DNA of 64,000 nucleotides from positions 75,502,806-75,566,805 of the forward strand of contig OY282608.1 of the NCBI GenBank assembly GCA_958298945.1, read 5' to 3'. The notes under the pieces were generated by a model that did no database searches, was not told the DNA's origin, and saw only the letters and a program-made list of their open reading frames with translations. The DNA is from Atherix ibis. Its lineage: Eukaryota > Arthropoda > Insecta > Diptera > Athericidae. Of the stretch, positions 1 to 10,992 are shown in pieces (within the stretch, counting starts at the first letter, position 1; each line of letters starts with the position of its first letter). The translations under genes were made by a program, and so were the position numbers.

Positions 1-411
1 GGTTTGTTGGTTTGTTGGTTTGTTGGTTTGTTGGTTTGTTGGTTTGTTGGTTTGTTGGTTTGTTGGTTTATTGATATGTTGGTTTGTTGGTTTGTTGGAT
101 TGTTGATTTGTTGGCTTGTTGGTTTGTTGGTTTGTTGGTTTGTTGGTTTGTTGGTTTGTTGGTTTGTTGGTTTGTTGGTTTGTTGGTTTGTTGGTTTGTT
201 GGTTTGTTGGTTTGTTGGTTTGTTGGTTTGTTGGTTTGTTGGTTTGTTGGTTTGTTGGTTTGTTGGTTTGTTGGTTTGTTAGTTTGTTGGTTTGTTGGTT
301 TGTTGGTTTGTTGGTTTGTTGGTTTGTTGGTTGGTTGGTTTGTTGGTTTGTTGGTTTGTTGGTTTGTTGGTTTGTTGGTTTGTTGGCTTGTTGGTTTGTT
401 GGCTTGCTGGC

Positions 412-650
412 TTGTTGGTTTGTTGGTTTGTTGGTTTGTTGGTTTGTTGGTTTGTTGGTTTGTTGGTTTGTTGGTTTGTTGGTTTGTTGGTTTGTTGGTT
501 TGTTGGTTTGTTGGTTTGTTGGTTTGTTGGTTTGTTGGTTTGTTGGTTTGTTGGTTTGTTGGTTTGTTGGTTTGTTGGTTTGTTGGTTTGTTGGTTTGTT
601 GGTTTGTTGGTTTGTTGGTTTGTTGGTTTGTTGGTTTGTTGGTTTGTTGG
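412..650 (+). repeat. Longest canonical run noticed (about 30 perfect units)
   Basis: From the base after the C at 411 to the base before the C at 651, every unit is GGTTTGTT without substitution. Comparable runs lie at about 4,056-4,288 and 25,466-25,699. Perfect runs this long beside diverged blocks point to recent local amplification. Confidence 0.9.
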
Positions 651-1472
651 CTTGTTGGTTTGTTGATTTGTTGGTTTGTTGGTTTATTCGTTTGTTGGTT
701 TTTTGGTTTGTTGGTTTGTTCGTTTGTTGGTTTGTTGGTTTGTTGGTTTGTTGGTTTGTTGGTTTGTTGGTTTGTTGGTTTGTTGGTTTTTTGGTTTGTT
801 GGCTTATTGGTTTGTTGGTTTGTTGGTTTGTTGGTTTGTTGGTTTGTTGGTTTGTTGGTTTGTTGTTTTGTTGGTTTGTTGGTTTGTTGGTTTGTTGGTT
901 TGTAGGTTTGTTGGTTTGTTCGTTTGTTGGCTTGTTGGCTTGTTGATTTGTTGGTTTGTTCGTTTGTTCGTTTGTTGGTTTGTTGGTTTTTTAGTTTGTT
1001 CGTTTGTTGGTTTGTTGGTTTGTTGGTATGTAGGTTTGTTTGTTTGTTGGTTTGTTTGTTTGTTGGTTTGTACGTTTGTTGGTTTGTTGGTTACTTGGTT
1101 TGTTGGTTTGTTCGTTTATTCGTTTGTTCGTTTGTTGGTTTGTTGGTTTATTATTTTGTTCGTTTGTTGGTTTGTTGGTTTGTTGGTTTGTTGGTTTGTT
1201 GGTTTGTTGGTTTGTTGGTTTGTTGGTTTGTTGGTTTGTTGGTTTGTTGGTTTGTTGGTTTGTTGGTTTGTCGGTTTGTTGGTTTATTCGTTTGTTGGTT
1301 TTTTGGTTTGCTGGTTTGTTCGTTTGTTGGTTTGTTTGTTTGTTGGTTTGTTAGTTTGTTGGTTTGTTGGTTTGTTGGTTTTTTGGTTTGTTCGCTTGTT
1401 GGTTTGTTGGTTTGTTGGTTTGTTGGGTTGTTGGTTTGTTGGTTTGTTGGTTACTTGGTTCGTTGGTTTGTT

Positions 1473-1828
1473 GGTTTGTTTTGGTTTGTTGGTTTGTTGG
1501 TTTGTTGGTTTGTTGGTTTGTTCGTTTGTTGGCTTGTTGATTTTTTGGTTTGTTCGTTTGTTCGTTTGTTGGCTTGTTGGTTTGTTGGCTTGTTGGCTTG
1601 TTGGTTTGTTGGTTTGTTGGTTTGTTTGTTATTTGGTTCGTTGGTTTGTTGGTTTGTTTTGGTTTGTTGGTTTGTTGGTTTGTTGGTTTGTTGGTTTGTT
1701 GGTTTGTTGGTTTGTTGGTTTGTTGGTTTGTTGGTTTGTTGGTTTGTTGGTTTGTTGATTTGTTGGTTTGTTGGTTTGTTGGTTTGTTGGTTTGTTGGTT
1801 TGTTGGTTTGTTGGTTTGTTGGTTTTAT
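1473..1828 (+). repeat. 178-bp local duplication carrying the +2 slip
   Basis: GGTTTGTTTTGGTTTG (one unit lengthened to 10 bp) occurs at 1,473 and again at 1,651, 178 bp later. That equals 22 units plus the 2-bp slip. Both are preceded by a GGTTCGTTGG variant and a TTACTTGG or TTATTTGG variant, so this is a duplication and not two independent insertions. The same module recurs at 3,325. The right end is approximate, because the downstream sequence is canonical and cannot be phased. Confidence 0.8.
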
Positions 1829-2398
1829 GGTTTGTTGGTTTGTTGGTTTGTTCGTTTGTTGGTTTTTTAGTTTGTTTGTTTATTGGTTTGTTGGTTTGTT
1901 GGTTTGTTGGTTTGTTGGTTTGTTGGTTTTTTGATTTGTTGGCTTGTTGGTTTGTTGGTTTGTTGGTTTGTTGATTTGTTGGTTTGTTGGTTTGTTGGTT
2001 TGTTGGTTTGTTGGTTTGTTGGTTTTTTGGTTTGTTGGTTTGTTGGTTTGGTAGTTTGTTGGTTTGTTAGTTTGTTGGCTTATTGGTTTGTTGGTTTGTT
2101 GGTTTGTTGGTTTGTTGGTTTGTTGGTTTGTTGGTTTGTTGGTTTGTTGGTTTATTGATATGTTGGCTTGTTGGTTTGTTGGATTGTTGATTTGTTGGCT
2201 TGTTGGTTTGTTGGTTTGTTGGTTTGTTGGTTTGTTGGTTTGTTGGTTTGTTGGTTTGTTGGTTTGTTGGTTTGTTGGTTTGTTGGTTTGTTGGTTTGTT
2301 GGTTTGTTAGTTTATTGGTTTGTTGGTTTGTTGGTTTTTTGGTTTGTTGGTTTGTTGGTTTGTTGGTTTGTTGGTTTGTTGGTTTGTTGGTTTGTTGG

Positions 2399-2702
2399 AT
2401 TGTTGGTTTGTTGGCTTGTTGGTTTGTTGGCTTGCTGGCTTGTTGGTTTGTTGGTTTGTTGGTTTGTTGGTTTGTTGGTTTGTTGGTTTGTTGGTTTGTT
2501 GGTTTGTTGGTTTGTTGGTTTGTTGGTTTGTTGGTTTGTTGGTTTGTTGGATTGTTGGTTTGTTGGCTTGTTGGTTTGTTGGCTTGCTGGCTTGTTGGTT
2601 TGTTGGTTTGTTGGTTTGTTGGTTTGTTGGTTTGTTGGTTTGTTGGTTTGTTGGTTTGTTGGTTTGTTGGTTTGTTGGTTTGTTGGTTTGTTGGTTTGTT
2701 GG
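2399..2702 (+). repeat. 152-bp tandem duplication (19 units, two copies)
   Basis: The ordered markers GGATTGTTGG, GGCTTGTTGG and GGCTTGCTGG occur at 2,399-2,440 and again exactly 152 bp later at 2,551-2,592. 152 is 19 x 8, so the exchange was in register. A single GGCTTGCTGG marker with the same leading GGCTTG units lies at 401 in the earlier HOR copy, which suggests the duplication is private to the second copy. Confidence 0.88.
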
Positions 2703-5286
2703 TTTGTTGGTTTGTTGGTTGGTTGGTTTGTTGGTTTGTTGGTTTGTTGGTTTGTTAGTTTGTTGGTCTGTTGGTTTGTTAGTTTGTTGGTTTGTTGGTT
2801 TGTTGGTTTGTTTGTTTGTTGGTTTGTTGGCTTGTTGGTTTTTTGGCCTGTTGGTTTGTTGGTTTGTTGGTTTGTTGGTTTGTTGGTTTGTTTGTTTGTT
2901 GGTTTGTTCGGTTGTTGGCTTGTTAGTTTTTTGGCTTGCTGGCTTATTGGTTTGTTGGTACGTTTGTTTGTTGGTTTATTCGTTTGTTGGTTTTGTGGTT
3001 TGTTGGTTTGTTCGTTTGTTGGTTTGTTTGTTTGTTGGTTTGTTGGTTTGTTGGTTTGTTGGTTTGTTGGTTTTTTGGTTTGTTAGCTTGTTGGTTTGTT
3101 GGTTTGTTGGTTTGTTGGTTTGTTGGTTTGTTGGTTTGTTGGTTTGTTGGTTTGTTGGTTTGTTGGTTTGTTGGTTTGTTGGTTTGTTGGTTTGTTCGTT
3201 TGTTGGCTTGTTGATTTGTTGGTTTGTTCGTTTGTTCGTTTGTTGGCTTGTTGGTTTGTTGGCTTGTTGGCTTGTTGGTTTGTTGGTTTGTTGGTTTGTT
3301 GGTTACTTGGTTCGTTGGTTTGTTGGTTTGTTTTGGTTTGTTGGTTTATTGGTTTGTTTGTTTGTTGGTTTGTTGGTTTGTTGGTTTGTTGGTTTGTTGG
3401 TTTGTTGGTTTGTTGGTTTGTTGGTTTGTTGGTTTGTTGGTTTGTTGGTTTGTTGGTTTGTTGGTTTGTTGGTTTGGTGGTTTGTTGGTTTGTTGGTTTG
3501 TTCGTTTGTTGGTTTTTTAGTTTGTTTGTTTGTTGGTTTGTTGGTTTGTTGGTTTGTTGGTTTGTTGGTTTGTTGGTTTGTTGGTTTGTTTGTTTTTTGA
3601 TTTGTTGGCTTGTTGGTTTGTTGGTTTGTTGGTTTGTTGGTTTGTTGATTTGTTGGTTTGTTGGTTTGTTGGTTTGTTGGGTTTTTGGTTTGTTGGTTTG
3701 TTGGTTTGTTAGTTTGTTGGTTTGTTGGTTTGTTGGCTTGTTGGTTTGTTGGTTTGTTGGTTTGTTGGTTTGTTGGTTTGCTGGTTTGTTGGTTTGTTGG
3801 TTTTTTGATATGTTGGCTTGTTGGTTTGTTGGATTGTTGATTTGTTGGCTTGTTGGTTTTTTGGTTTGTTGTTTTGTTGGTTTGTTGGTTTGTTGGTTTG
3901 TTGGTTCGTTGGTTTGTTGGTTTGTTGGTTTGTTGGTTTGTTGGTTTGTTGGTTTGTTGGTTTGTTGGTTTGTTGGTTTGTTGGTTTGTTGGTTTGTTGG
4001 TTTGTTGGTTTGTTGGTTTGTTGTTTTGTTGGCTTGTTGGTTTGTTGGCTTGTTGGCTTGTTGGTTTGTTGGTTTGTTGGTTTGTTGGTTTGTTGGTTTG
4101 TTGGTTTGTTGGTTTGTTGGTTTGTTGGTTTGTTGGTTTGTTGGTTTGTTGGTTTGTTGGTTTGTTGGTTTGTTGGTTTGTTGGTTTGTTGGTTTGTTGG
4201 TTTGTTGGTTTGTTGGTTTGTTGGTTTGTTGGTTTGTTGGTTTGTTGGTTTGTTGGTTTGTTGGTTTGTTGGTTTGTTGGTTTGTTGGCTTGTTGGTTTG
4301 TTGGTTTGTTGGCTTGTTGGCTTGTTGGTTTGTTGGTTTGTTGGTTTGTTGGTTTGTTGGTTTGTTGGTTTGTTGGTTTGTTGGTTTGTTGGTTTGTTGG
4401 TTTGTTATTTGTTGGTTTGTTGGTTTGTTGGTTTGTTGGTTTGTTGGTTTGTTGGTTTGTTGGTTTGTTGGTTTGTTGGCTTGTTGGTTTGTTGGTTTGT
4501 TGGTTTGTTGATTTGTTGGTTTGTTGGTTTGTTGGTTTGTTGGTTTGTTGGTTTGTTGGTTTGTTGGTTTGTTGGTTTGTTGGTTTGTTGGTTTGTTGGT
4601 TTTTTGGTTTGTTGGTTTGTTGGTTTGTTGGTTTGTTGGTTTGTTGGTTTGTTGGTTTGTTGGATTGTTGGTTTGTTGGTTTCTTGGCTTGTTGGTTTGC
4701 TGGTTTGTTGGATTGTTGATTTGTTGGTTTGTTGGTTTGTTGGTTTGTTGGTTTGTTGGTTTGTTGGTTTGTTGGTTTGTTGGTTTGTTGGTTTGTTGGT
4801 TTGTTGGTTTGTTGGTTTGTTGGTTTGTTGGTTTGTTGGTTTGTTGGTTTGTTGGTTTGTTGGTTTGTTGGTTTGTTGGTTTGTTGGTTTGTTGGGTTGT
4901 TGGTTTGTTGGTTTGTTGGCTTGTTGGTTTGTCGGCTTGTTGGTTTGTTGGCTTGTTGACTTGTTGGTTTGTCGGTTTGTTGGTTTGTTGGTTTGTTGGT
5001 TTGTTGGTTTGTTGGTTTGTTGTTCTGTTGGTTTGTTAGTTTGTTTGGTTTGTTGGTTTGTTGGTTTGTTTGTTTGTTTGTTTGTTGGTTTGTTGGCTTG
5101 TTGGTTTTTTGGCCTGTTGGTTTGTTGGTTTGTTGGTTTGTTGGTTTGTTTGTTTGTTGGTTTGTTAGGTTGTTGGCTTGTTGGTTTTTTGGCTTGTTGG
5201 CTTATTGGTTTGTGGGTATGCTTGTGTGTTGGTTTGTTGGTTTGTTGGTTTGTTGGTTTGTTGGTTTGTTGGTTTGTTGGTTTTTT

Positions 5287-7711
5287 GATTTGTTGGCTTG
5301 TTGGTTTGTTGGTTTGTTGGTTTGTTGGTTTGTTGATTTGTTGGTTTGTTGGTTTGTTGGTTTGTTGGTTTGTTGGGTTTTTGGTTTGTTGGTTTGTTGG
5401 TTTGTTGGTTTGTTAGTTTGTTGGTGTGTTGGTTTGTTGGCTCGTTGGTTTGTTGGTTTGTTGGTTTGTTGGTTTGTTGGTTTGTTGGTTTGTTGGTTTG
5501 TTGGTTTTTTGATATGTTGGCTTGTTGGTTTGTTGGATTGTTGATTTGTTGGCTTGTAGGTTTGTTGGTTTGTTGGTTTGTTGGTTTTTTGATATGTTGG
5601 CTTGTTGGTTTGTTGGATTGTTGATTTGTTGGCTTGTTGGTTTTTTGGTTTGTTGGTTTGTTGGTTTGTTGGTTTGTTTGTTTGTTGGTTTGTTGGCTTG
5701 TTGGTCTTTTGGCCTGTTGGTTTGTTGGCTTGTTGGTTTGTTGGTTTGTTGGTTTGTTGGTTTGTTGGTTTGTTCATTTGTTGGTTTTTTAGTTTGTTCG
5801 TTTGTTGGTTTGTTGGTTTGTTGGTTTGTTAGTTTGTTGGTTTGTTGGTTTGTTGGTTTGTTGGTTTGTTGGTTTGTTGGTTTTTTGATTTGTTGGCTTG
5901 TTGGTTTGTTGGATTGTTGGTTTGTTGGTTTGTTGATTTGTTGGTTTGTTGGTTTGTTGGTTTGTTGGTTTGTTGGGTTTTTGGTTTGTTGGTTTGTTGG
6001 TTTGTTAGTTTGTTGGTTTGTTGGTTTGTTGGCTCGTTGGTTTGTTGGTTTGTTGGTTTGTTGGTTTGTTGGTTTGTTGGTTTGTTGGTTTTTTGATATA
6101 TTGGCTTGTTGGTTTGTTGGATTGTTGATTTGTTGGCTTGTTGGTTTTTTGGTTTGTTGGTTTGTTGGTTTGTTGGTTTGTTTGTTTGTTGGTTTGTTGG
6201 CTTGTTGGTTTTTTGGCCTGTTGGTTTGTTGGTTTGTTGGTTTGTTGGTTTGTTTGTTTGTTGGTTTGGTCGTTTGTTGGCTTGTTGGTTTATTGGCTTG
6301 TTGGTTTGTTGGTTTGTTGGCTTGTTGGTTTGTTCGTTTGTTGGTTTGTTGTTTTGTTGGTTTATTGGTTTGTTCGTTTGTTGATTTATTGGTTACTTGA
6401 TTTCTTGGTTTGTTGGTTTGTTGGCTTGTTGGTTTGTTGGTTTGTTTGTTTGTAGGTTTGTTTGTTTGTTGGTTTGTTTGTTTGTTGGTTTGTACGTTTG
6501 TTGGTTTGTTGGTTACTTGGTTTGTTGGTTTGTTCGTTTGTTCGTTTGTTCGTTTGTTGGTTTGTTGGTTTGTTGGTTTGTTCGTTTGTTGGTTTGTTGG
6601 TTTGTTGGTTTGTTGATTTGTTGGTTTGTTGGTTTGTTGGTTTGTTGGTTTTTGGTTTGTTGGTTTGTTGGTTTGTTGGTTTGTTGGTTTGTTGGTTTGT
6701 TGGTTTGTTCGTTTATTGGTTTGTTGGTTTGTTGGTTTGTTGGTTTATTGGTTTGTTGGTTTTTTGGTTTGTTCGTTTGTTGGTTTGTTGATATGTTGGT
6801 TTGTTTGTTTGGTCGTTTGTTGGCTTGTTGGTTTGTTGGCTTGTTGGCTTGTTGGTTTGTTGGTTTGTTGGGTTGTTGGTTACTTGGTTTGTTGGTTTGT
6901 TGGTTTGTTGGTTTGTTGGTTTGTTGGTTTGTTGGTTTGTTGGTTTGTTGGTTTGTTGGTTTGTTGGATTGTTCGTTTGTTGGCTTGTTGATTTGTTGGT
7001 TTGTTTATTTGTTCGTTATGTTGGCTTGTTGGTTTGTTGGCTTGTTGGCTTGTTGGTTTGTTTGTTTGTTGGTTTGGTCGTTTGTTGGCTTGTTGGTTAC
7101 TTGGTTTTTTGGTTTGTTGGTTTGTTGGCTTGTTGGTTTATTGGTTTATTGGTTTGTTGGTTTGTTGGTTTGTTGGTTTGGTCGTTTGTTGGCTTGTTGG
7201 TTTATTGGCTTGTTGGTTTGTTGGTTTGTTGGCTTGTTGGTTTGTTCGTTTGTTGGTTTGTTGGTTTGTTGGTTTGTTCGGTTGTTTGCTTGTTGGTTTT
7301 TTGGCTTGCTGGCTTATTGGTTTGTTGGTTACTTGATTTGTTGGTTTGTTGGTTTGTTGGCTTGTTGGTTTGTTGGTTTGTTGGTTTTTTGGCCTGTTGG
7401 TTTGTTGGTTTGTTGGTTTGTTTGTTTGTTGGTTTGTTCGGTTGTTTGCTTGTTGGTTTTTTGGCTTGCTGGCTTATTGGTTTGTTGGTTTCTTGGTTTG
7501 TTGGTTTGTTGGTTTGTTGGTTTGTTGGTTTGTTGGTTTGTTGGTTTGTTGGTTTGTTGGTTTGTTGGTTTGTGGGTTTGTTGGTTTGGTGGTTTGGTGG
7601 TTTGTTGGTTTGTTGGTTTGTTCGTTTGTTGGTTTTTTAGTTTGTTCGTTTGTTTGGGTTGTTGGTTTGTTGGTTTGTTGGTTTGTTGGTTTGTTGGTTT
7701 GTTGGTTTTTT
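5287..7711 (+). repeat. Zone II segmental copy A (about 2.4 kb)
   Basis: It begins at the marker GATTTGTTGGCTTG at 5,287. The markers run in order: GGGTTTTTGG (5,375), GGCTCGTTGG (5,440), GATATG (5,511 and 5,591), GGCCTGTTGG, GGTTTGGTCG, TTACTTGATTTCTTGG (about 6,393), TGTACG (about 6,491), a -1 slip GGTTTTTGG (about 6,650), GATATG (6,790), a +1 slip CGTTATG (7,014) and a +1 slip TTTGGGTTG (about 7,656). The same series follows in the next segment, shifted by 2,369-2,425 bp. Offsets change along the pair by multiples of 8, which is the footprint of unit-wise gain and loss after duplication. Confidence 0.9.
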
Positions 7712-10080
7712 GATTTGTTGGCTTGTTGGTTTGTTGGTTTGTTGGTTTGTTGATTTGTTGGTTTGTTGGTTTGTTGGTTTGTTGGTTTGTTGGGTTTTTG
7801 GTTTGTTGGTTTGTTGGTTTGTTAGTTTGTTGGTGTGTTGGTTTGTTGGCTCGTTGGTTTGTTGGTTTGTTGGTTTGTTGGTTTGTTGGTTTGTTGGTTT
7901 GTTGGTTTGTTGGTTTTTTGATATGTTGGATTGTTGGGTTGTTGGATTGTTGATTTGTTGGCTTGTTGGTTTGTTGGTTTGTTGGTTTGTTGGTTTTTTG
8001 ATATGTTGGCTTGTTGGTTTGTTGGATTGTTGATTTGTTGGCTTGTTGGTTTTTTGGTTTGTTGGTTTGTTGGTTTGTTGGTTTGTTTGTTTGTTGGTTT
8101 GTTGGCTTGTTGGTCTTTTGGCCTGTTGGTTTGTTGGCTTGTTGGTTTGTTGGTTTGTTGGTTTGTTGGTTTGTTGGTTTGTTCGTTTGTTGGTTTTTTA
8201 GTTTGTTCGTTTGTTGGTTTGTTGGTTTGTTGGTTTGTTGGTTTGTTGGTTTGTTGGTTTGTTGGTTTGTTGGTTTTTTGATTTGTTGGCTTGTTGGTTT
8301 GTTGGATTGTTGGTTTGTTGGTTTGTTGATTTGTTGGTTTGTTGGTTTGTTGGTTTGTTGGTTTGTTGGGTTTTTGGTTTGTTGGTTTGTTGGTTTGTTA
8401 GTTTGTTGGTTTGTTGGTTTGTTGGCTCGTTGGTTTGTTGGTTTGTTGGTTTGTTGGTTTGTTGGTTTGTTGGTTTGTTGGTTTTTTGATATATTGGCTT
8501 GTTGGTTTGTTGGATTGTTGATTTGTTGGCTTGTTGGTTTTTTGGTTTGTTGGTTTGTTGGTTTGTTGGTTTGTTTGTTTGTTGGTTTGTTGGCTTGTTG
8601 GTTTTTTGGCCTGTTGGTTTGTTGGTTTGTTGGTTTGTTGGTTTGTTTGTTTGTTGGTTTGGTCGTTTGTTGGCTTGTTGGTTTATTGGCTTGTTGGTTT
8701 GTTGGTTTGTTGGCTTGTTGGTTTGTTCGTTTGTTGGTTTGTTGTTTTGTTGGTTTATTGGTTTGTTCGTTTGTTGATTTATTGGTTACTTGATTTCTTG
8801 GTTTGTTGGTTTGTTGGCTTGTTGGTTTGTTGGTTTGTTTGTTTGTAGGTTTGTTTGTTTGTTGGTTTGTTTGTTTGTTGGTTTGTACGTTTGTTGGTTT
8901 GTTGGTTACTTGGTTTGTTGGTTTGTTCGTTTGTTCGTTTGTTCGTTTGTTCGTTTGTTGGTTTGTTGGTTTGTTGGTTTGTTCGTTTGTTGGTTTGTTG
9001 GTTTGTTGGTTTGTTGATTTGTTGGTTTGTTGGTTTGTTGGTTTGTTGGTTTTTGGTTTGTTGGTTTGTTGGTTTGTTGGTTTGTTGGTTTGTTGGTTTG
9101 TTGGTTTGTTCGTTTATTGGTTTGTTGGTTTGTTGGTTTGTTGGTTTATTGGTTTGTTGGTTTTTTGGTTTGTTCGTTTGTTGGTTTGTTGATATGTTGG
9201 TTTGTTTGTTTGGTCGTTTGTTGGCTTGTTGGTTTGTTGGCTTGTTGGCTTGTTGGTTTGTTGGTTTGTTGGGTTGTTGGTTACTTGGTTTGTTGGTTTG
9301 TTGGTTTGTTGGTTTGTTGGTTTGTTGGTTTGTTGGTTTGTTGGTTTGTTGGTTTGTTGGTTTGTTGGATTGTTCGTTTGTTGGCTTGTTGATTTGTTGG
9401 TTTGTTTGTTTGTTCGTTATGTTGGCTTGTTGGTTTGTTGGCTTGTTGGCTTGTTGGTTTGTTTGTTTGTTGGTTTGGTCGTTTGTTGGCTTGTTGGTTA
9501 CTTGGTTTTTTGGTTTGTTGGTTTGTTGGCTTGTTGGTTTATTGGTTTATTGGTTTGTTGGTTTGTTGGTTTGTTGGTTTGGTCGTTTGTTGGCTTGTTG
9601 GCTTATTGGCTTGTTAGTTTGTTGGTTTGTTGGCTTGTTGGTTTGTTCGTTTGTTGGTTTGTTGGTTTGTTGGTTTGTTCGTTTGTTGGTTTGTTGGTTA
9701 CTTGATTTGTTGGTTTGTTGGTTTGTTGGCTTGTTGGTTTGTTGGTTTGTTGGTTTTTTGGCCTGTTGGTTTGTTGGTTTGTTGGTTTGTTTGTTTGTTG
9801 GTTTGTTCGGTTGTTTGCTTGTTGGTTTTTTGGCTTGCTGGCTTATTGGTTTGTTGGTTTCTTGGTTTGTTGGTTTGTTGGTTTGTTGGTTTGTTGGTTT
9901 GTTGGTTTGTTGGTTTGTTGGTTTGTTGGTTTGTTGGTTTGTGGGTTTGTTGGTTTGGTGGTTTGGTGGTTTGTTGGTTTGTTGGTTTGTTCGTTTGTTG
10001 GTTTTTTAGTTTGTTCGTTTGTTTGGGTTGTTGGTTTGTTGGTTTGTTGGTTTGTTGGTTTGTTGAATTGTTGGTTTTTT
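7712..10080 (+). repeat. Zone II segmental copy B, head-to-tail with copy A
   Basis: This copy repeats the marker order of 5,287-7,711. Shared private variants include the double marker GTGTGTTGG then GGCTCG (7,83x-7,850), TTACTTGATTTCTTGG (about 8,786), GATATG (9,191), CGTTATG (9,415) and TTTGGGTTG (about 10,025). The offset is 2,425 at the left end, 2,393-2,409 in the middle and 2,369 at the right end. The stretch 5,887-6,640 matches 8,280-9,033 with very few differences, so this duplication is younger than most of the surrounding divergence. A third copy starts at 10,081 but loses the pattern after about 10,220. Confidence 0.9.
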
Positions 10081-10992
10081 GATTTGTTGGCTTGTTGGTT
10101 TGTTGGTTTGTTGGTTTGTTGGTTTGTTGGTTTGTTGATTTGTTGGTTTGTTGGTTTGTTGGTTTGTTGGTTTGTTGGGTTTTTGGTTTGTTGGTTTGTT
10201 GGTTTGTTAGTTTGTTGGTTTGTTGGTTTGTTGGCTTGTTGGTTTGTTTATTTGTTGGTTTGTTGGTTTGTTGGTTTGTTGGTTTGTTGGTTTGTTGGTT
10301 TGTTGGTTTGTTGGTTTGTTGGTTTGTTGGTTTGTTGGTTTGTTGGCTTGTTGGTTTGTTGGCTTGGTGGCTTGGTGGCTTGTTGGTTTGTTGGTTTGTT
10401 GGTTTGTTGGTTTGTTGGTTTGTTGGTTTGTTGGTTTGCTGGTTTGTTGGTTTGTTGGTTTGTTGGTTTGTTGGTTTGTTGGTTTGTTGGTTTGTTGGTT
10501 TGTTGGTTTGTTGGTTTGTTTGTTTGTTGGCTTGTTGGTTTGTTGGCTTGGTGGCTTGGTGGCTTGTTGGTTTGTTGGTTTGTTGGTTTGTTGGTTTGTT
10601 GGTTTGTTGGTTTGTTGGTTTGTTGGTTTGTTGGTTTGTTGGTTTGTTGGTTTGTTGGTTTGTTGGTTTGTTGGTTTGTTGGTTTGTTGGTTTGTTGGTT
10701 TGTTGGTTTGTTGGTTTATTGGTTTGTTGGTTTGTTGGTTTGTTGGTTTGTTGGTTTGTTGGTTTGTTGGTTTGTTGGTTTGTTGGTTTTTTGGTTTGTT
10801 GGTTTGTTGGTTTGTTGGTTTGTTGGTTTGTTGGTTTGTTGGTTTGTTGGTTTGTTGGTTTGTTGGTTTGTTGGTTTGTTGGTTTGTTGGTTTGTTGGTT
10901 TGTTGGTTTGTTGGTTTGTTGGTTTGTTGGTTTGTTGGTTTGTTGGATTGTTCGTTTGTTGGCTTGTTGATTTGTTGGTTTGTTTGTTTGTT
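10081..10992 (+). repeat. Truncated third copy followed by canonical expansion
   Basis: GATTTGTTGGCTTG (10,081) and GGGTTTTTGG (about 10,177) open another zone II segment, but its later markers are missing. Near-canonical units fill the space up to the +1 slip CGTTATG at 10,993. Within it, a G-rich cluster GGCTTGGTGGCTTGGTGG sits at 10,361 and again 184 bp (23 units) later at 10,545. I read this as a segment whose interior was replaced by fresh expansion of plain 8-mers. Confidence 0.75.

Larger units (their letters stand above)
1..5286 (+). repeat. Zone I: mostly canonical satellite with sparse variants
   Basis: This zone has long canonical stretches broken by a few marker clusters. The marker GATATG, followed by GGATTGTTGATTTGTTGGC, appears at 73, 2157 and 3807, giving HOR-like spacings of 2,084 and 1,650 bp. 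The stretch at about 920-1,900 is much richer in variants (TTCG, TTTTTTGG, TTACTTGG, a +2 slip). Its marker order returns at about 2,900-3,550, so it is an older or imported HOR fragment. A -1 slip (TTGTTATTTGTTGG) lies near 4,407. The right end at 5,286 is the start of the first zone II segmental copy. Confidence 0.75.

Noticed and set aside
5202..5777. 191-codon open frame on the - strand beginning with ATG
   Set aside because: It is the antisense N/Q/T/K/P repeat of the same array. The ATG comes from one CAT variant at 5,775-5,777 and the stop from a GGCTTATTGG variant. Nothing suggests coding selection.
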